Assembly: GCA_016710325.1 (NCBI GenBank)
Contig: JADJXK010000002.1
Coordinates: 682,001 to 746,000, forward strand
From: Candidatus Leptofilum proximum
GTDB lineage: Bacteria > Chloroflexota > Anaerolineae > Promineifilales > Promineifilaceae
Length of the DNA stretch: 64,000 bases
Reading direction: 5' to 3'
Below, piece by piece: positions 56,480-64,000 of the stretch. Numbering within the stretch: the first letter of the stretch is position 1; every line of letters begins with the position of its first letter. The notes under the pieces were generated by a model that had not been told where the DNA came from, searched no databases, and worked only from the letters and a program-made list of their open reading frames with translations. The position numbers were made by a program, and so were the translations under genes.

Positions 56480-56599
56480 TTGTCATTTTGAGCGCAGCGA
56501 AAAATCCCTCTACGCTTTGGTTGGCTAAGCTCTACTCGTTGCCAAAAACTTCACTTGTGTAACCTCCTGGGGATGCTTCGGAGGACCTCAGCATGACAA
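56480..56599. repeat. REP-like element with TTGTCATTTTGAG ... CTCAGCATGACAA ends
   Basis: Near-complementary ends (about 56480-56493 and 56586-56599) enclose ~90 bp containing AGCGCAGCGAAAAATC and GGATGCTTCGGAGGA. This is the common bacterial 'GTCATTCTGAGCGAAGCGAAGAATC' type of intergenic repeat. No gene is seen in 56380-56634. Confidence 0.7.
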
Positions 56600-56634
56600 T
56601 TGGAGATGGAATCACTCCACGTTTATCCCATTCT

Positions 56635-57366
56635 TCACAGAACCGGCAACTGCTGCTTGTACGCCCTCACCGTGGCATCCTGGTCACCCAGCAGGGCAAA
56701 CAGCCCCAACATCACCGGGCGGGCACGGCCGTTTCCACCCCCATTGATCTCCATCAGCAAACCATACATCGCCCCGGCATACTCCCGCTTTTGGATCATG
56801 TTGGCAATGTTGATATTGGGGCCAGTTAAACGGCCGTCTCCCACATCCACCAAAAATTGGGCCAACGGCCGTAACTGGTCCGCCTCGCCTGTGTCGCTGG
56901 TAGGCAGGTGGCGCAGCGCCTCACGGCCATTGCCCTGGCGCAGCAGCTCTTTTGCTTTTTGCAGGCGAGCTTGTGGGGTGTTGGGTACGGCCGTTTGTGG
57001 CTTCGGCTGGGCGGGCGTGGCGTTCGGCATTTGGGCCAGCACCCGCTGCAAAAATTGGCGCACATTTGGCTCCGGCTGCGCCCCGACAAACTCATCGACA
57101 ACACGGCCGTTGACAAACGCCTTCACCGCCGGAATACCGCGCACGTTAAACTGCATCGCCAGCGGCTGGTTTTGGTCGCTGTTGATTTTGGCCAGGCGGA
57201 AACGGCCGTTGTGCTCATTGGCCAATCGTTCCAAGATCGGTCCCAGCATGCGGCACGGACCGCACCACGGCGCCCAAAAATCCACAATCACCGGCCGCTG
57301 GTGCGACTGCTGAATCACTTCCGCCTGAAAATTGGCCTGATTGACTTCTATGATATGGGTGTTCAT
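56635..57366 (-). CDS. Thioredoxin-TPR protein (CnoX/YbbN-like) with CGPC active site
   Basis: 243 residues. An N-terminal thioredoxin fold (about 1-105) has the active site WAPWCGPCRML (about 31-41), FRLAKINSDQNQ and the cis-Pro in VRGIPAVKAF. A C-terminal region of about 120 residues has helical repeats typical of YbbN. E. coli CnoX has SxxC and is a holdase without reductase activity; the complete CGPC here means a redox-active form, as reported for some other bacteria. It may protect substrates for GroEL under oxidative stress, inferred from the family. No RBS anomaly. It contains six ACGGCCGT copies. Confidence 0.85.
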   Translation of the reverse strand: MNTHIIEVNQANFQAEVIQQSHQRPVIVDFWAPWCGPCRMLGPILERLANEHNGRFRLAKINSDQNQPLAMQFNVRGIPAVKAFVNGRVVDEFVGAQPEPNVRQFLQRVLAQMPNATPAQPKPQTAVPNTPQARLQKAKELLRQGNGREALRHLPTSDTGEADQLRPLAQFLVDVGDGRLTGPNINIANMIQKREYAGAMYGLLMEINGGGNGRARPVMLGLFALLGDQDATVRAYKQQLPVL

Positions 57367-57402
57367 TTGCTTTACCTCACGTTGGTTGATAACGGCCGTA
57401 GT

Positions 57403-57514
57403 CTAGTGTTTCGCCAAAGATCTTTTGTCGGATATTGAGACAGTGGCGAAACACTTAAGCTGAAGCAAATTCTCCCATGAGCCAACCGTCAAAAGAAATT
57501 TGCTTCAGCACTAG
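57403..57514. repeat. Compound inverted-repeat element (MITE-like)
   Basis: Outer ends CTAGTG (57403-57408) and CACTAG (57509-57514) enclose two consecutive hairpins: AGTGTTTCGCCA / TGGCGAAACACT (57405-57416, 57444-57455; 12 bp) and GCTGAAGCAAATT / AATTTGCTTCAGC (57459-57471, 57497-57509; 13 bp). Total 112 bp. The rest of the 547-bp gap (57367-57913) has no gene that I can support. Confidence 0.8.
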
Positions 57515-57663
57515 CCGCCAAACATAAATATTAGGTCAAAATCTCCAATCTGCGCACTTTTGCCGTCAGGCGGAAACGCGGGCAGTGGGCATCTGAGGAT
57601 GCGGACTCCGCACAGTAGGAAAAAGGTACTAACTGAAGTCATTCCCCAACTGCCCTATTAATT

Positions 57664-57672
57664 TGTTATACT
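57664..57672 (+). promoter_or_regulatory. Extended -10 promoter candidate for the GT-GH57 gene
   Basis: TG-T-TATACT (57664-57672) matches an extended -10 element. A good -35 is not seen. It would give a leader of about 235 nt before the ATG at 57914. Confidence 0.4.
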
Positions 57673-57913
57673 GTAAAAACTTAGCCCGCGTAGTTCAATA
57701 CAATATCAACCAGAGTTAACATTCAGCATCGGGAACGTGACATGCCATGCTCCCTACTTTTCGCGGACTGTTTCGGCATGAATTTCTAAAGTGCATCCGT
57801 CGCAGCGAACGTTTTGCTGGCATATTGACCTGACACCCTACATACTCCCTAACTTCCCTTCCCGCCCCAAAGCCAGGCACTCTCATTCAAATAAGGTATA
57901 AGGAAACTTGGCC

Positions 57914-60589
57914 ATGACGCTCTCACCTGATGCAGTTTTTTGTATTCTGTCTTTTGAAGGGCCAGATTGTTATTCCCAGGCCGGGGGATTGGGGGTGCGG
58001 GTTACTCACCTGGCGGAAGCGCTGGCCCAACGCGGTTTTGAAACGCACCTGCTATTTGTAGGTGATCCAGCCATGCCAGGGGTAGAGACACAGGTGAACG
58101 GCCGTCTCATCCTGCATCGTTGGTGCCAATGGATCAGCGCCCACCACCAGGCCGGCGTGTACGCTGCGGAAGAAGAAAAGCTGTGGGATTTTAACAATTC
58201 GGTCCCGTGGTTTGTCTTGACGGAAATTGTAAGGCCAGCGTTGGAAAACGGCCGTTTACCCATCATCCTGGCCGAAGAGTGGCATACCGCCGAAGTACTC
58301 ATCCGCCTTCATGACCAGCTTGTCCAGGCCGATCTGCGCCAAAAGACCGTTCTATTTTGGAATGCCAACAACACCATGTCATTCCACCGCGTGAACTGGC
58401 CCCGCCTGAACGAGGTCGCCCAACTCACCACCGTCAGCCGCTACATGAAGCACCTGATGTGGCGCAGCGGCCTCAATCCATTGGTGATTCCCAACGGGAT
58501 TCCGGCCGATTTACTGGAACCGGTAGATGAAGAACAGATCTGCGATTTGCGCGAGGCGCTGGGATCCGATCCGGCAACGGTGATGCTTTTTAAAGTGGGT
58601 CGTTTTGATCCCGCCAAACGCTGGCTCATGGCCATTGAAGCGGCGGCGCAGCTCAAAGCGCAAGGCTACAAAGTCATTTTCCCGCTTCGCGGTGGCATCG
58701 AGCCGCATGGAGCCGAGGCGCTGCATCGGGCCCGGCAGTTAGGTCTCTCTGTTAGCGATGTGACTACGCCAGGGGCGAAAGACGGGCATCTGCTGTCGTG
58801 GTGTGAAATGTTGGCTGCGTTAGAAGCAGCACCGCCCGCCGAAATTTACAATTTGCGCTTCTTTTTGACGCAGGAGTTGTTACGGCCGTTTTACGCCGCC
58901 GCCGATGCTGTTCTGGCCAACAGCGGGCACGAGCCATTTGGGCTGGTCGGATTGGAAGCAATGGCTGCCAAAGGACTGGTATTCACCGGCGCCACCGGCG
59001 AGGAGTACAGCCTGAACAACGAAGCCGGCATGGTCATGGACACCGACTCTCCGGAAGAAATTGTCTCTCAGGCCCTCATTCTCAAAAACAATCCCCGCCG
59101 CGCCGCAGCCATGCGCCTGGCCGCCCACCGCCAGGCCACTGCCTTCACCTGGGACCGGGTGATAGACGTTTTGCTGGATAAGGTGCAGTTTGTGGCCCAA
59201 TCCAATGGCGCGCTGCCCCGGTTAGACGTGGCGCGCCAGGCCGTTGGCCAGGCAAAAGTGCGGGATGTGGTCATATACACCGTCGTCCACCAGCCTCGAC
59301 GCCTGCGGCTGCCGGCCCAGCCGCTGCTGCCCGGTTCCTCGCCGCAGGCGCTGGCCGACGCCTTGTTTGACGAACCGATCAATGAAAAATATTTCCGCAA
59401 AGTCGCCGCTACTTGCTACTATCCAGCCACCGAAAGATTTCAGCTGCTCGTCGAACGCGGCCTTAAGCTGGCAATTGGCTTTTCCCTCTCCTTCATCGAA
59501 CAGGCCCGGCGGTGGGATCCGGTGCTGCTGGATCGCTTCCGGCAGCTTGTCGGCCACGAAAACGTGGAACTGGTGGCCGTGGAACCGACGCACAGTTTTC
59601 TGCTTTTGTGGGACATTCCCCGTTTTATAGAACGGATGCAGGTCGCAGCGGATGAGCTGGAGCGGATTTTCGGCGTGCGTCCGGTGGTGGCCGACACGAC
59701 GGAATTGATGATGTCGGACACGATTTATCACGCGCTGGATCTGGCCGGGTTTAAGGGAGGGTTTGTTGACGGCCGTCCCTGGGTAATGGAGTGGCGCGAA
59801 GCAACCCATCCTTACCATCACGGCGGCGGTCGGCTGAAGCTGCTGCCGCGCCACTACCAGCTCAGTGACGACGTAGGCTACCGCTTCTCTGACCAGAGCT
59901 GGGAAGGCTGGCCGCTGATGGCCGACCGGTATGCTCATTGGCTGGCCGAAACGCCCGGCGAGGTTGTTGTGTTGGGCTGGGATTTTGAGACGTTTGGCGA
60001 ACACCATCACCCGGACAGCGGCATTTTTGGCTTCTTGCAGGCGCTGCCGGGTGAAGCGCAGTGTGCCGGGCTGTCATTCCTCACGCCCAGCGAGGCGATT
60101 GATCGCTATGGCGATCACAGTCATGACCTGCCCTTAGCCGCATTTGCCAGCACCTGGGCGGGCAGCGGCGGCCTGGAGTTTTTCCTGGGCAATGAGGCCC
60201 AAAAAGCGGTGTACCAGTTGATGATCCAGGCTTACAACAAAGCCCAACTCACCGGGGAGCCAGCGCTGATTGACCTGGCATTTTGGCTGGCCCAGTCGGA
60301 CAACCTGCATTTGATCCAGTGGTACGGCCGTTCCGGCTCCGATGCCGAAGTCAGCGCCTACTTTACGCCGCATGAGTGGTGGTCGTTGGGGCCGGATGGC
60401 ATCATCTGGGAGATTCAGCAGGTGTACAAGAACTTTATCGCCGCCCTGGATCCACACATCCTGGGCAAGCCCACTTTTACCCCGGCGCCCATTCGCAAAA
60501 AAAAGCCAAAAAACGGTGCAAAACACGATTTTTCGCTGATGGAAATCGTGGCTGCAGATAAAGCAGCCACAACACACGTTTCCGCTTGA
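57914..60589 (+). CDS. GT-B glycosyltransferase fused to a GH57 glycoside hydrolase-like domain
   Basis: 891 residues from the ATG at 57914 (AAGGAAAC just upstream). The first ~440 residues are a GT4/GT5-like glycosyltransferase: SQAGGLGVRVTHLAEALAQRG (in part; about 20), FKVGRFDPAKRW (about 230) and the EX7E segment GHEPFGLVGLEAMA (about 345). The rest is GH57-like: VVHQPRR (HQP region 1, about 460), NVELVAVEPTHS, ADTTELMMSD (candidate nucleophile Glu, about 600) and GWDFETFGEHHHPDSGIF (candidate acid/base Asp and Glu, about 690). GH57 members include 4-alpha-glucanotransferases and branching enzymes. Both halves would act on alpha-glucan, fitting glgP and pgm. Donor and exact reaction are unproven. 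Confidence 0.8.
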   Translation: MTLSPDAVFCILSFEGPDCYSQAGGLGVRVTHLAEALAQRGFETHLLFVGDPAMPGVETQVNGRLILHRWCQWISAHHQAGVYAAEEEKLWDFNNSVPWFVLTEIVRPALENGRLPIILAEEWHTAEVLIRLHDQLVQADLRQKTVLFWNANNTMSFHRVNWPRLNEVAQLTTVSRYMKHLMWRSGLNPLVIPNGIPADLLEPVDEEQICDLREALGSDPATVMLFKVGRFDPAKRWLMAIEAAAQLKAQGYKVIFPLRGGIEPHGAEALHRARQLGLSVSDVTTPGAKDGHLLSWCEMLAALEAAPPAEIYNLRFFLTQELLRPFYAAADAVLANSGHEPFGLVGLEAMAAKGLVFTGATGEEYSLNNEAGMVMDTDSPEEIVSQALILKNNPRRAAAMRLAAHRQATAFTWDRVIDVLLDKVQFVAQSNGALPRLDVARQAVGQAKVRDVVIYTVVHQPRRLRLPAQPLLPGSSPQALADALFDEPINEKYFRKVAATCYYPATERFQLLVERGLKLAIGFSLSFIEQARRWDPVLLDRFRQLVGHENVELVAVEPTHSFLLLWDIPRFIERMQVAADELERIFGVRPVVADTTELMMSDTIYHALDLAGFKGGFVDGRPWVMEWREATHPYHHGGGRLKLLPRHYQLSDDVGYRFSDQSWEGWPLMADRYAHWLAETPGEVVVLGWDFETFGEHHHPDSGIFGFLQALPGEAQCAGLSFLTPSEAIDRYGDHSHDLPLAAFASTWAGSGGLEFFLGNEAQKAVYQLMIQAYNKAQLTGEPALIDLAFWLAQSDNLHLIQWYGRSGSDAEVSAYFTPHEWWSLGPDGIIWEIQQVYKNFIAALDPHILGKPTFTPAPIRKKKPKNGAKHDFSLMEIVAADKAATTHVSA

Positions 60590-60693
60590 ATGGGCAGCCA
60601 ACTGGGAGTACATTACCCTGGACAACTCCATATTTCGAATTGCTGTGCAAGAAACGCCAGCCATTGTTCTGTCGCGAATCGTGGGTTGACCTA

Positions 60694-60722
60694 TTGTCAA
60701 TTCCGCCCCCAAACTCTATACT
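60694..60722 (+). promoter_or_regulatory. Promoter of the CPBP protease gene, shared repeat with 63056
   Basis: TTGTCA (60694-60699), a 17-bp spacer with CGCCCCC and AAACT, then TATACT (60717-60722), followed by CAGCGGGTCTGCGTTT. A strikingly similar module is at 63056-63105. The 165-bp gap has no other feature. Confidence 0.6.
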
Positions 60723-60754
60723 CAGCGGGTCTGCGTTTTTTGGGGGGAAATCTT

Positions 60755-61459
60755 ATGGACAATAACACTACATCAACTGAAAATGAGATTTTTCGTCCGG
60801 GTGCCAAGCGACTGTTTCAACACAATTGGGTTATTGTAACAATCATTTTGCTCGGGCAAATTGCGTTGATGTTCCTTGAAAGGCAAGTTGCCTTAGCCAC
60901 TATTTGGCTTTGGGCATTTCTTCTGCTCCCACCTCACGGGAGACGGGTTATTGGGCTGCGAAGTCCAACACACTGGGCGTGGTGGATTATTGCGCCTGCA
61001 GCCGGGCTTGCGACGGTAAGCATTACGGCCGTAATTTTATGGGCACTCCTGGGGTGGACAGAAAGCAACATGTCCTATGATATGGCGCATGGGGTCGGGG
61101 AAGGCTTTCGTTTCTTAGGCGAGCAAGCCTCAAATGTATCTCGTTTGTCGCTGCTCGGCTTCCTCTGGTTATTCTCCAGCCCTTTGCTGGAAGAACCATT
61201 ATTCCGCGGTTTCACACAGTCCATTTATGGCCAGAAAATGGGTGTGTGGCCTGCAATTGTCCTGCAATCCGTTATTTTTACCCTGGTCCACCCGTTGAAC
61301 AGCGTTTCATGGTTTGTCTCCATTTTTGCCGCAGGCCTGGTTTATGGAATCCTTACAAAGTACAGCCAGTCCATTTGGCCTGCCGTGCTGGCGCACGCCG
61401 CGTACAACTTAGGTATTCTTTGGATTTCTTTCACTTTCATGCCCGAATACATCTTGTAG
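60755..61459 (+). CDS. CPBP-family intramembrane metalloprotease (CAAX/Rce1-like)
   Basis: About 234 residues from the ATG at 60755, which has GGGGGGAAA as ribosome binding site; 55 upstream in-frame codons are rejected. Six or seven hydrophobic helices. The family motifs are seen: EEPLFRGF (EExxxR, about 145-150), FTLVH (FxxxH, about 178-182) and HAAYN (HxxxN-type, about 218-222). CPBP members process or protect against peptides, including bacteriocin self-immunity, but no bacteriocin gene is here. Predicted product is an inner-membrane enzyme. Confidence 0.83.
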   Translation: MDNNTTSTENEIFRPGAKRLFQHNWVIVTIILLGQIALMFLERQVALATIWLWAFLLLPPHGRRVIGLRSPTHWAWWIIAPAAGLATVSITAVILWALLGWTESNMSYDMAHGVGEGFRFLGEQASNVSRLSLLGFLWLFSSPLLEEPLFRGFTQSIYGQKMGVWPAIVLQSVIFTLVHPLNSVSWFVSIFAAGLVYGILTKYSQSIWPAVLAHAAYNLGILWISFTFMPEYIL

Positions 61460-61647
61460 TGAAACTGAACTGTTCCACTGAAAATCGGCAAGCTGTTTTT
61501 TGGTGCGTCTGCCAATATAGCATGCAGTAGACAGCAGGGAGTCGCCGCGGTTTAAGGAACTATTTAGGGGATGGCGCCTGGAAGAAAATAGATGGTAGCT
61601 ATAACGGCCTATAGACGCTGTTTTAGACCCTGCCCAAAATTGCTTTC

Positions 61648-62064
61648 ATGAAAACAAAAATCTTTCTCCTCCTGTGCTGTGTGCTTGGGTTGGTGGCCTG
61701 TACCAATGAAGAGCCCCCCCTGCCCACACTTCAACCAACTATTGTCCTCTCCGCTTCACCTGCTTCAGATACCATCGACGTGGCCACCCCGGATGCCTCT
61801 GAAGCTACCGCCTTAGCCCCAACATTAGCGGCGACAGGGGAGCCAGGCAGCATGGATGTGCCTGCCAACAGCACCGCTGAGGCTGATCCCGCTTTACAAG
61901 AAATTGATCAGGCAGTTTGCGCCGAAGCGCTCAAAACACAGGCGGAATTGGAGCGCTTGCAAGAACAGGGGCAGGATGTTGCCGAACTGGCAACGGCCGT
62001 AGCTGAGCTAGTGGGAGAAATGTCCCAATGTGCATCCTTTTACACCCCTACTCCGTTACCTTAA
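61648..62064 (+). CDS. Putative lipoprotein, unknown
   Basis: 138 residues. A signal peptide ends with the lipobox GLVACTN (Cys at 18), then a Pro/Thr/Ala-rich spacer (about 22-75) and a charged helical tail with two cysteines (AVCAEAL, MSQCASF) possibly paired. No domain recognised. The region between the CPBP stop and this start (61460-61647) shows no gene. Confidence 0.6.
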   Translation: MKTKIFLLLCCVLGLVACTNEEPPLPTLQPTIVLSASPASDTIDVATPDASEATALAPTLAATGEPGSMDVPANSTAEADPALQEIDQAVCAEALKTQAELERLQEQGQDVAELATAVAELVGEMSQCASFYTPTPLP

Positions 62065-62068
62065 ATAG

Positions 62069-62113
62069 CACGCTTGTGTTTGTGAGCACCACTTCCTCAC
62101 AAACACAAGCGTG
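62069..62113 (+). terminator. Perfect 18-bp hairpin between the lipoprotein and GWGQ-repeat genes
   Basis: Arms at 62069-62086 and 62096-62113 are perfect complements around a 9-nt loop, starting 5 bp after the lipoprotein stop. No long T-run follows, so transcript end or mRNA stabiliser are both possible. Confidence 0.75.
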
Positions 62114-62160
62114 GTTATCGTCAAATCAGAAGTGTATAGAAAACATCACTGGAGGATTCT

Positions 62161-62883
62161 ATGAATCGCAAACAACTCGCAACTACTGTTTTACTCTTCG
62201 TTTTAGTGTTAATAACTGTGACACCGGCCTGGGCACAAGAAAGCGCCGCCTGTCAACATCCTACCATTGCCTATCTGGCAGAAAAAACCGGCGCTACCTG
62301 TGAAGAAATTGTAGCGCTTCATGCAGAAGGGGTGGGCTTCGGGCAAATGATGAAAGCCGCTGTTATTGCCGATGCTGTTGGCGATGACACCGTAGAGTGG
62401 ACAGAATTGCTGGCAGCACATCAGGAAGGAGTCGGCTGGGGCCAGATTAGCCGCGCCTACATGCTGGCTAATCGTTACAGTGACCTGGGTTTAAGCGCTG
62501 ATGATTTACTGGCCCTACGCGCACAAGAAATGGGTTGGGGTCAAATCATGCAGGCACAGGCCCTGGCTAATGCCGATTTAGGCGTTGCCTTTGATGAGGT
62601 TGTGGCCATGATGCAAGCTGGCATGGGCTGGGGTGAGATTCAGGCTGAGCTAGATCTGGAACCTGGCCCACCCCCTTGGGCTGGCCCAGGCCACAACAAC
62701 GGCATTGGCAACAATCTCGGGAATGGCAACGGCCAAGGCAACGGTAACGGCAATGGCCAGGCCAGCGGTAACGGTAATGGCCAGGGCAGCGGTAATGGTA
62801 ATGGCCAGGGTAACGGTAACGGTAATGGCCAGGGTAACGGTAACGGCCAAGGGAATGGCCAGGGCAATGGCAACGATAATTAA
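62161..62883 (+). CDS. Secreted protein with GWGQ helical repeats and a Gly-Asn-Gln-rich tail
   Basis: 240 residues with GGAGG at about 62152 as ribosome binding site. A signal peptide (MNRKQLATTVLLFVLVLITV, then AWAQES) ends near residue 25. Residues 28-162 contain four imperfect repeats of ~35 residues, each with a G-(V/M)-G-(W/F)-G-(Q/E)-(I/M) motif: GVGFGQM, GVGWGQI, EMGWGQI and GMGWGEI. A Pro-rich hinge (EPGPPPWAGPGH) follows, then ~70 residues of Gly/Asn/Gln with only a few Ser/Ala. The two cysteines in the first repeat may pair. No family recognised with certainty. Extracellular or envelope location inferred. Confidence 0.7.
   Translation: MNRKQLATTVLLFVLVLITVTPAWAQESAACQHPTIAYLAEKTGATCEEIVALHAEGVGFGQMMKAAVIADAVGDDTVEWTELLAAHQEGVGWGQISRAYMLANRYSDLGLSADDLLALRAQEMGWGQIMQAQALANADLGVAFDEVVAMMQAGMGWGEIQAELDLEPGPPPWAGPGHNNGIGNNLGNGNGQGNGNGNGQASGNGNGQGSGNGNGQGNGNGNGQGNGNGQGNGQGNGNDN
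62720..62880 (+). repeat. In-frame 18-24-bp tandem repeat encoding the Gly-Asn-Gln tail
   Basis: Units such as GGTAACGGTAATGGCCAG repeat about eight times with small changes, all in frame. Likely to vary in copy number between strains by slippage or recombination. Confidence 0.85.
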
Positions 62884-63286
62884 GCTGCTTCCTTGTAACC
62901 GGTAGGTCACAAAGTGGTAGGCAGGACAATTTGCCCACCAGCTACGGCCGTTTCCTGCACAACTACAGGCAGCCAGGCCCTCCTCCTCAAGGCCGATGCC
63001 CTTGCCTGTAGTCACCGTCCGCGACTCCATTCGACTGGCCCATTTGATTACTGGTTTGCCAAAACACGCCCCTAAATTTATACTCAGCCAGGTCTGCATT
63101 TAAACGGAGTATTGAAAACTTATCGTGAACGCATTCGGCCCAAACCGCCTATTTTCGCCTTGTGCCGACACGGGCGAGCCATTTAACCTTATTGAGTATG
63201 TTATGTCTCAGGAAAGCAAATAAGTTTGGGCACAATGTACAAAAATCGGTTCTTAGACTGACCACAATTTGGCATCATTGATTTCT
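62884..63286. other. Intergenic stretch with one ACGGCCGT, a promoter module and a tiny frame
   Basis: The ~400 bp hold ACGGCCGT (62944-62951) and the promoter-like module at 63056. A 33-codon frame from GTG 63124 to TAA 63223 reads as VNAFGPNRLFSP... and has no family similarity, so it is not called. No other gene is seen. Confidence 0.5.
63056..63084 (+). promoter_or_regulatory. Promoter-like module, near copy of the one at 60694
   Basis: TTGCCA (63056-63061), a 17-bp spacer with CGCCCCT and AAATT, then TATACT (63079-63084), followed by CAGCCAGGTCTGCATTT. The block from the spacer to GTCTGC matches 60694-60738 at most positions. It lies about 200 bp before the next ATG (63287). Confidence 0.5.
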
Positions 63287-63670
63287 ATGTTCCACTACCT
63301 GGCAGGTTTATCAAAAGGCAAGATGGTTTTGTGGTGCTATCTTATTTGGTACTGTGTAACGGTTTATTTCTATTTTGATTCATCGTGGCGGATTTGGTTG
63401 AACTCAGCCGGGATTAGTGTTGTTATCGGCATTGCTCTGATGCTGAGTGTTTCCAATGCTCACCTTAAAAAGCCGGATCATTGGCAAACGTTTCGTTTAT
63501 TTGCTACGCCGTTTTGCGTCTCTAGCTTTTCCTCGCTCACTAAGGGGAATGGTTTTATCCTGTTTATTCCGCCTCAAACAGCCCAGCTTTTAGTGGCCAT
63601 TGCCGCATGTGCGTCTTTTGTGGTGTTGGTTTTTGTTGTCAAGTGGCATGCAGCTCATGTAGCGGCATAA
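63287..63670 (+). CDS. Small membrane protein, unknown
   Basis: 127 residues from the ATG at 63287 (six in-frame codons lie upstream). Four hydrophobic segments: about 10-27 (MVLWCYLIWYCVTVYFYF), 31-53, 66-85 and 98-122. No charged catalytic residues or family motif. A+T-rich relative to most genes here. Confidence 0.55.
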   Translation: MFHYLAGLSKGKMVLWCYLIWYCVTVYFYFDSSWRIWLNSAGISVVIGIALMLSVSNAHLKKPDHWQTFRLFATPFCVSSFSSLTKGNGFILFIPPQTAQLLVAIAACASFVVLVFVVKWHAAHVAA

Positions 63671-63745
63671 CTTCCCCTGCTGCAGCACGGCCTTGTTGGT
63701 TCCTGGAAGGTTCTTTCTGAGCCGCACCGCACTAAGCCTTACTAG

Positions 63746-63808
63746 CGCGGCACCAGTTTCCCCCGTGTCGTCGGCGGCCGGATTGACATCGGCGCCTATG
63801 AAAGGTAA
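63746..63808 (+). pseudogene. C-terminal remnant of a DIGAYE-type (choice-of-anchor Q-like) secreted protein
   Basis: Twenty codons, RGTSFPRVVGGRIDIGAYER and a TAA, with an in-frame TAG immediately upstream at 63743-63745. The DIGAYE ending with RG..FPR before it is typical of the last repeat of choice-of-anchor/beta-helix proteins common in Planctomycetes and Chloroflexota. Nothing upstream continues the frame, so only a decayed tail remains. Confidence 0.45.
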
Positions 63809-63827
63809 TGTTAGCCAGTGATTTTCT

Positions 63828-63869
63828 ATGGGAGCTGCGGTCGGCGTCTCGCCGTGCCGCAGCTCCCAT
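63828..63869. repeat. Strong hairpin at the window end
   Basis: ATGGGAGCTGCGG and its complement (63828-63840, 63857-63869) form a perfect 13-bp outer stem, with an additional CGGCG/CGCCG inner stem. It follows the degraded fragment. A 41-codon frame from the ATG at 63828 ends at the TAA near 63943 (ending LPENEAVSEEED); it is too short to support. The last ~60 bases show nothing. Confidence 0.7.
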
Positions 63870-64000
63870 TTACCGGTTAGCAAAGCTGGTGCTTACGGCA
63901 ATTGGCTGCCTGAAAATGAAGCGGTCAGTGAAGAAGAGGATTAAACAAGCGTGGCAAGAGATTTTGTTTCAAAGGCATCAATTGTGATCCATGCTCCATT

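Noticed and set aside
62720..62880. Tandem repeat considered as a CRISPR array
   Set aside because: Units are 18-24 bp without unique spacers and stay in frame within a protein.

Overview
The window reads as chromosome from a bacterium of the phylum Chloroflexota (Anaerolineae/Caldilineae-like). This is an inference from gene content: giant cyclase-AAA-TPR signalling proteins, a split complex I cluster, a fused glycosyltransferase-GH57 enzyme, DUF3524-type queuosine glycosyltransferase, and a GAAC-N4-GTTC SOS box in front of recA. No rRNA, tRNA, CRISPR array, transposase or phage gene was seen. The most striking global property is an 8-bp palindrome, ACGGCCGT. By hand count it occurs about 105 times in 64 kb, on average every 600 bp, in all coding frames and between genes, where one or two copies would be expected by chance.

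Layout. 1-16 kb is mostly minus strand: miaB, a methyltransferase coupled to a membrane-anchored beta-propeller protein, a WecA/TagO-like sugar-1-phosphate transferase, and a 1490-residue O-antigen-ligase/TPR/cyclophilin fusion. A low-motif patch follows with a CrtA-like gene and an S51 peptidase, then pgm and a GT4 glycosyltransferase. 16-20 kb is plus strand: murJ (apparently leaderless), recA with SOS box and terminator, and an S1-domain protein. 20-28 kb is minus strand: moeA, an HD protein, a PSP1/RicT protein, mrp, nuoI, fused nuoCD, nuoB and a small IscX-like gene. 28-43 kb is plus strand: a queuosine mannosyltransferase homologue, an ATP-grasp enzyme, glgP, OsmC, small membrane proteins, lon, a receiver-domain protein overlapping a PHP-AlbA_2 protein, a MoaB/Mog protein, rlmI, and a PadR regulator with its membrane partner. 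43-51 kb holds two very large tandem class III nucleotidyl cyclases on the minus strand. 51-64 kb holds smc, a choline/aminoglycoside-type kinase, a CnoX-like thioredoxin-TPR protein, the GT-GH57 fusion, a CPBP protease and small secreted or membrane proteins, ending in a decaying intergenic region.

How genes work together. Pgm, GlgP and the GT-GH57 protein point to alpha-glucan (glycogen) turnover. WecA-like, O-antigen-ligase fusion, GT4 and MurJ point to envelope polysaccharide work on undecaprenyl carriers. MoeA and MoaB/Mog make molybdenum cofactor. NuoB/CD/I with IscX-like and Mrp join complex I subunits to Fe-S cluster handling.

The best candidate for a new system is the cyclase pair. 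One protein (43422-46916) has lost both metal-binding aspartates but keeps the transition-state Asn and Arg. Its neighbour (47105-50626) keeps both aspartates but has lost the Asn and Arg. In class III cyclases each active site is built from these two sets contributed by two different subunits, so the pair looks like a naturally split, obligate heterodimer resembling the C1/C2 arrangement of mammalian adenylyl cyclases, with soluble-AC-like AAA and TPR regions on both subunits.
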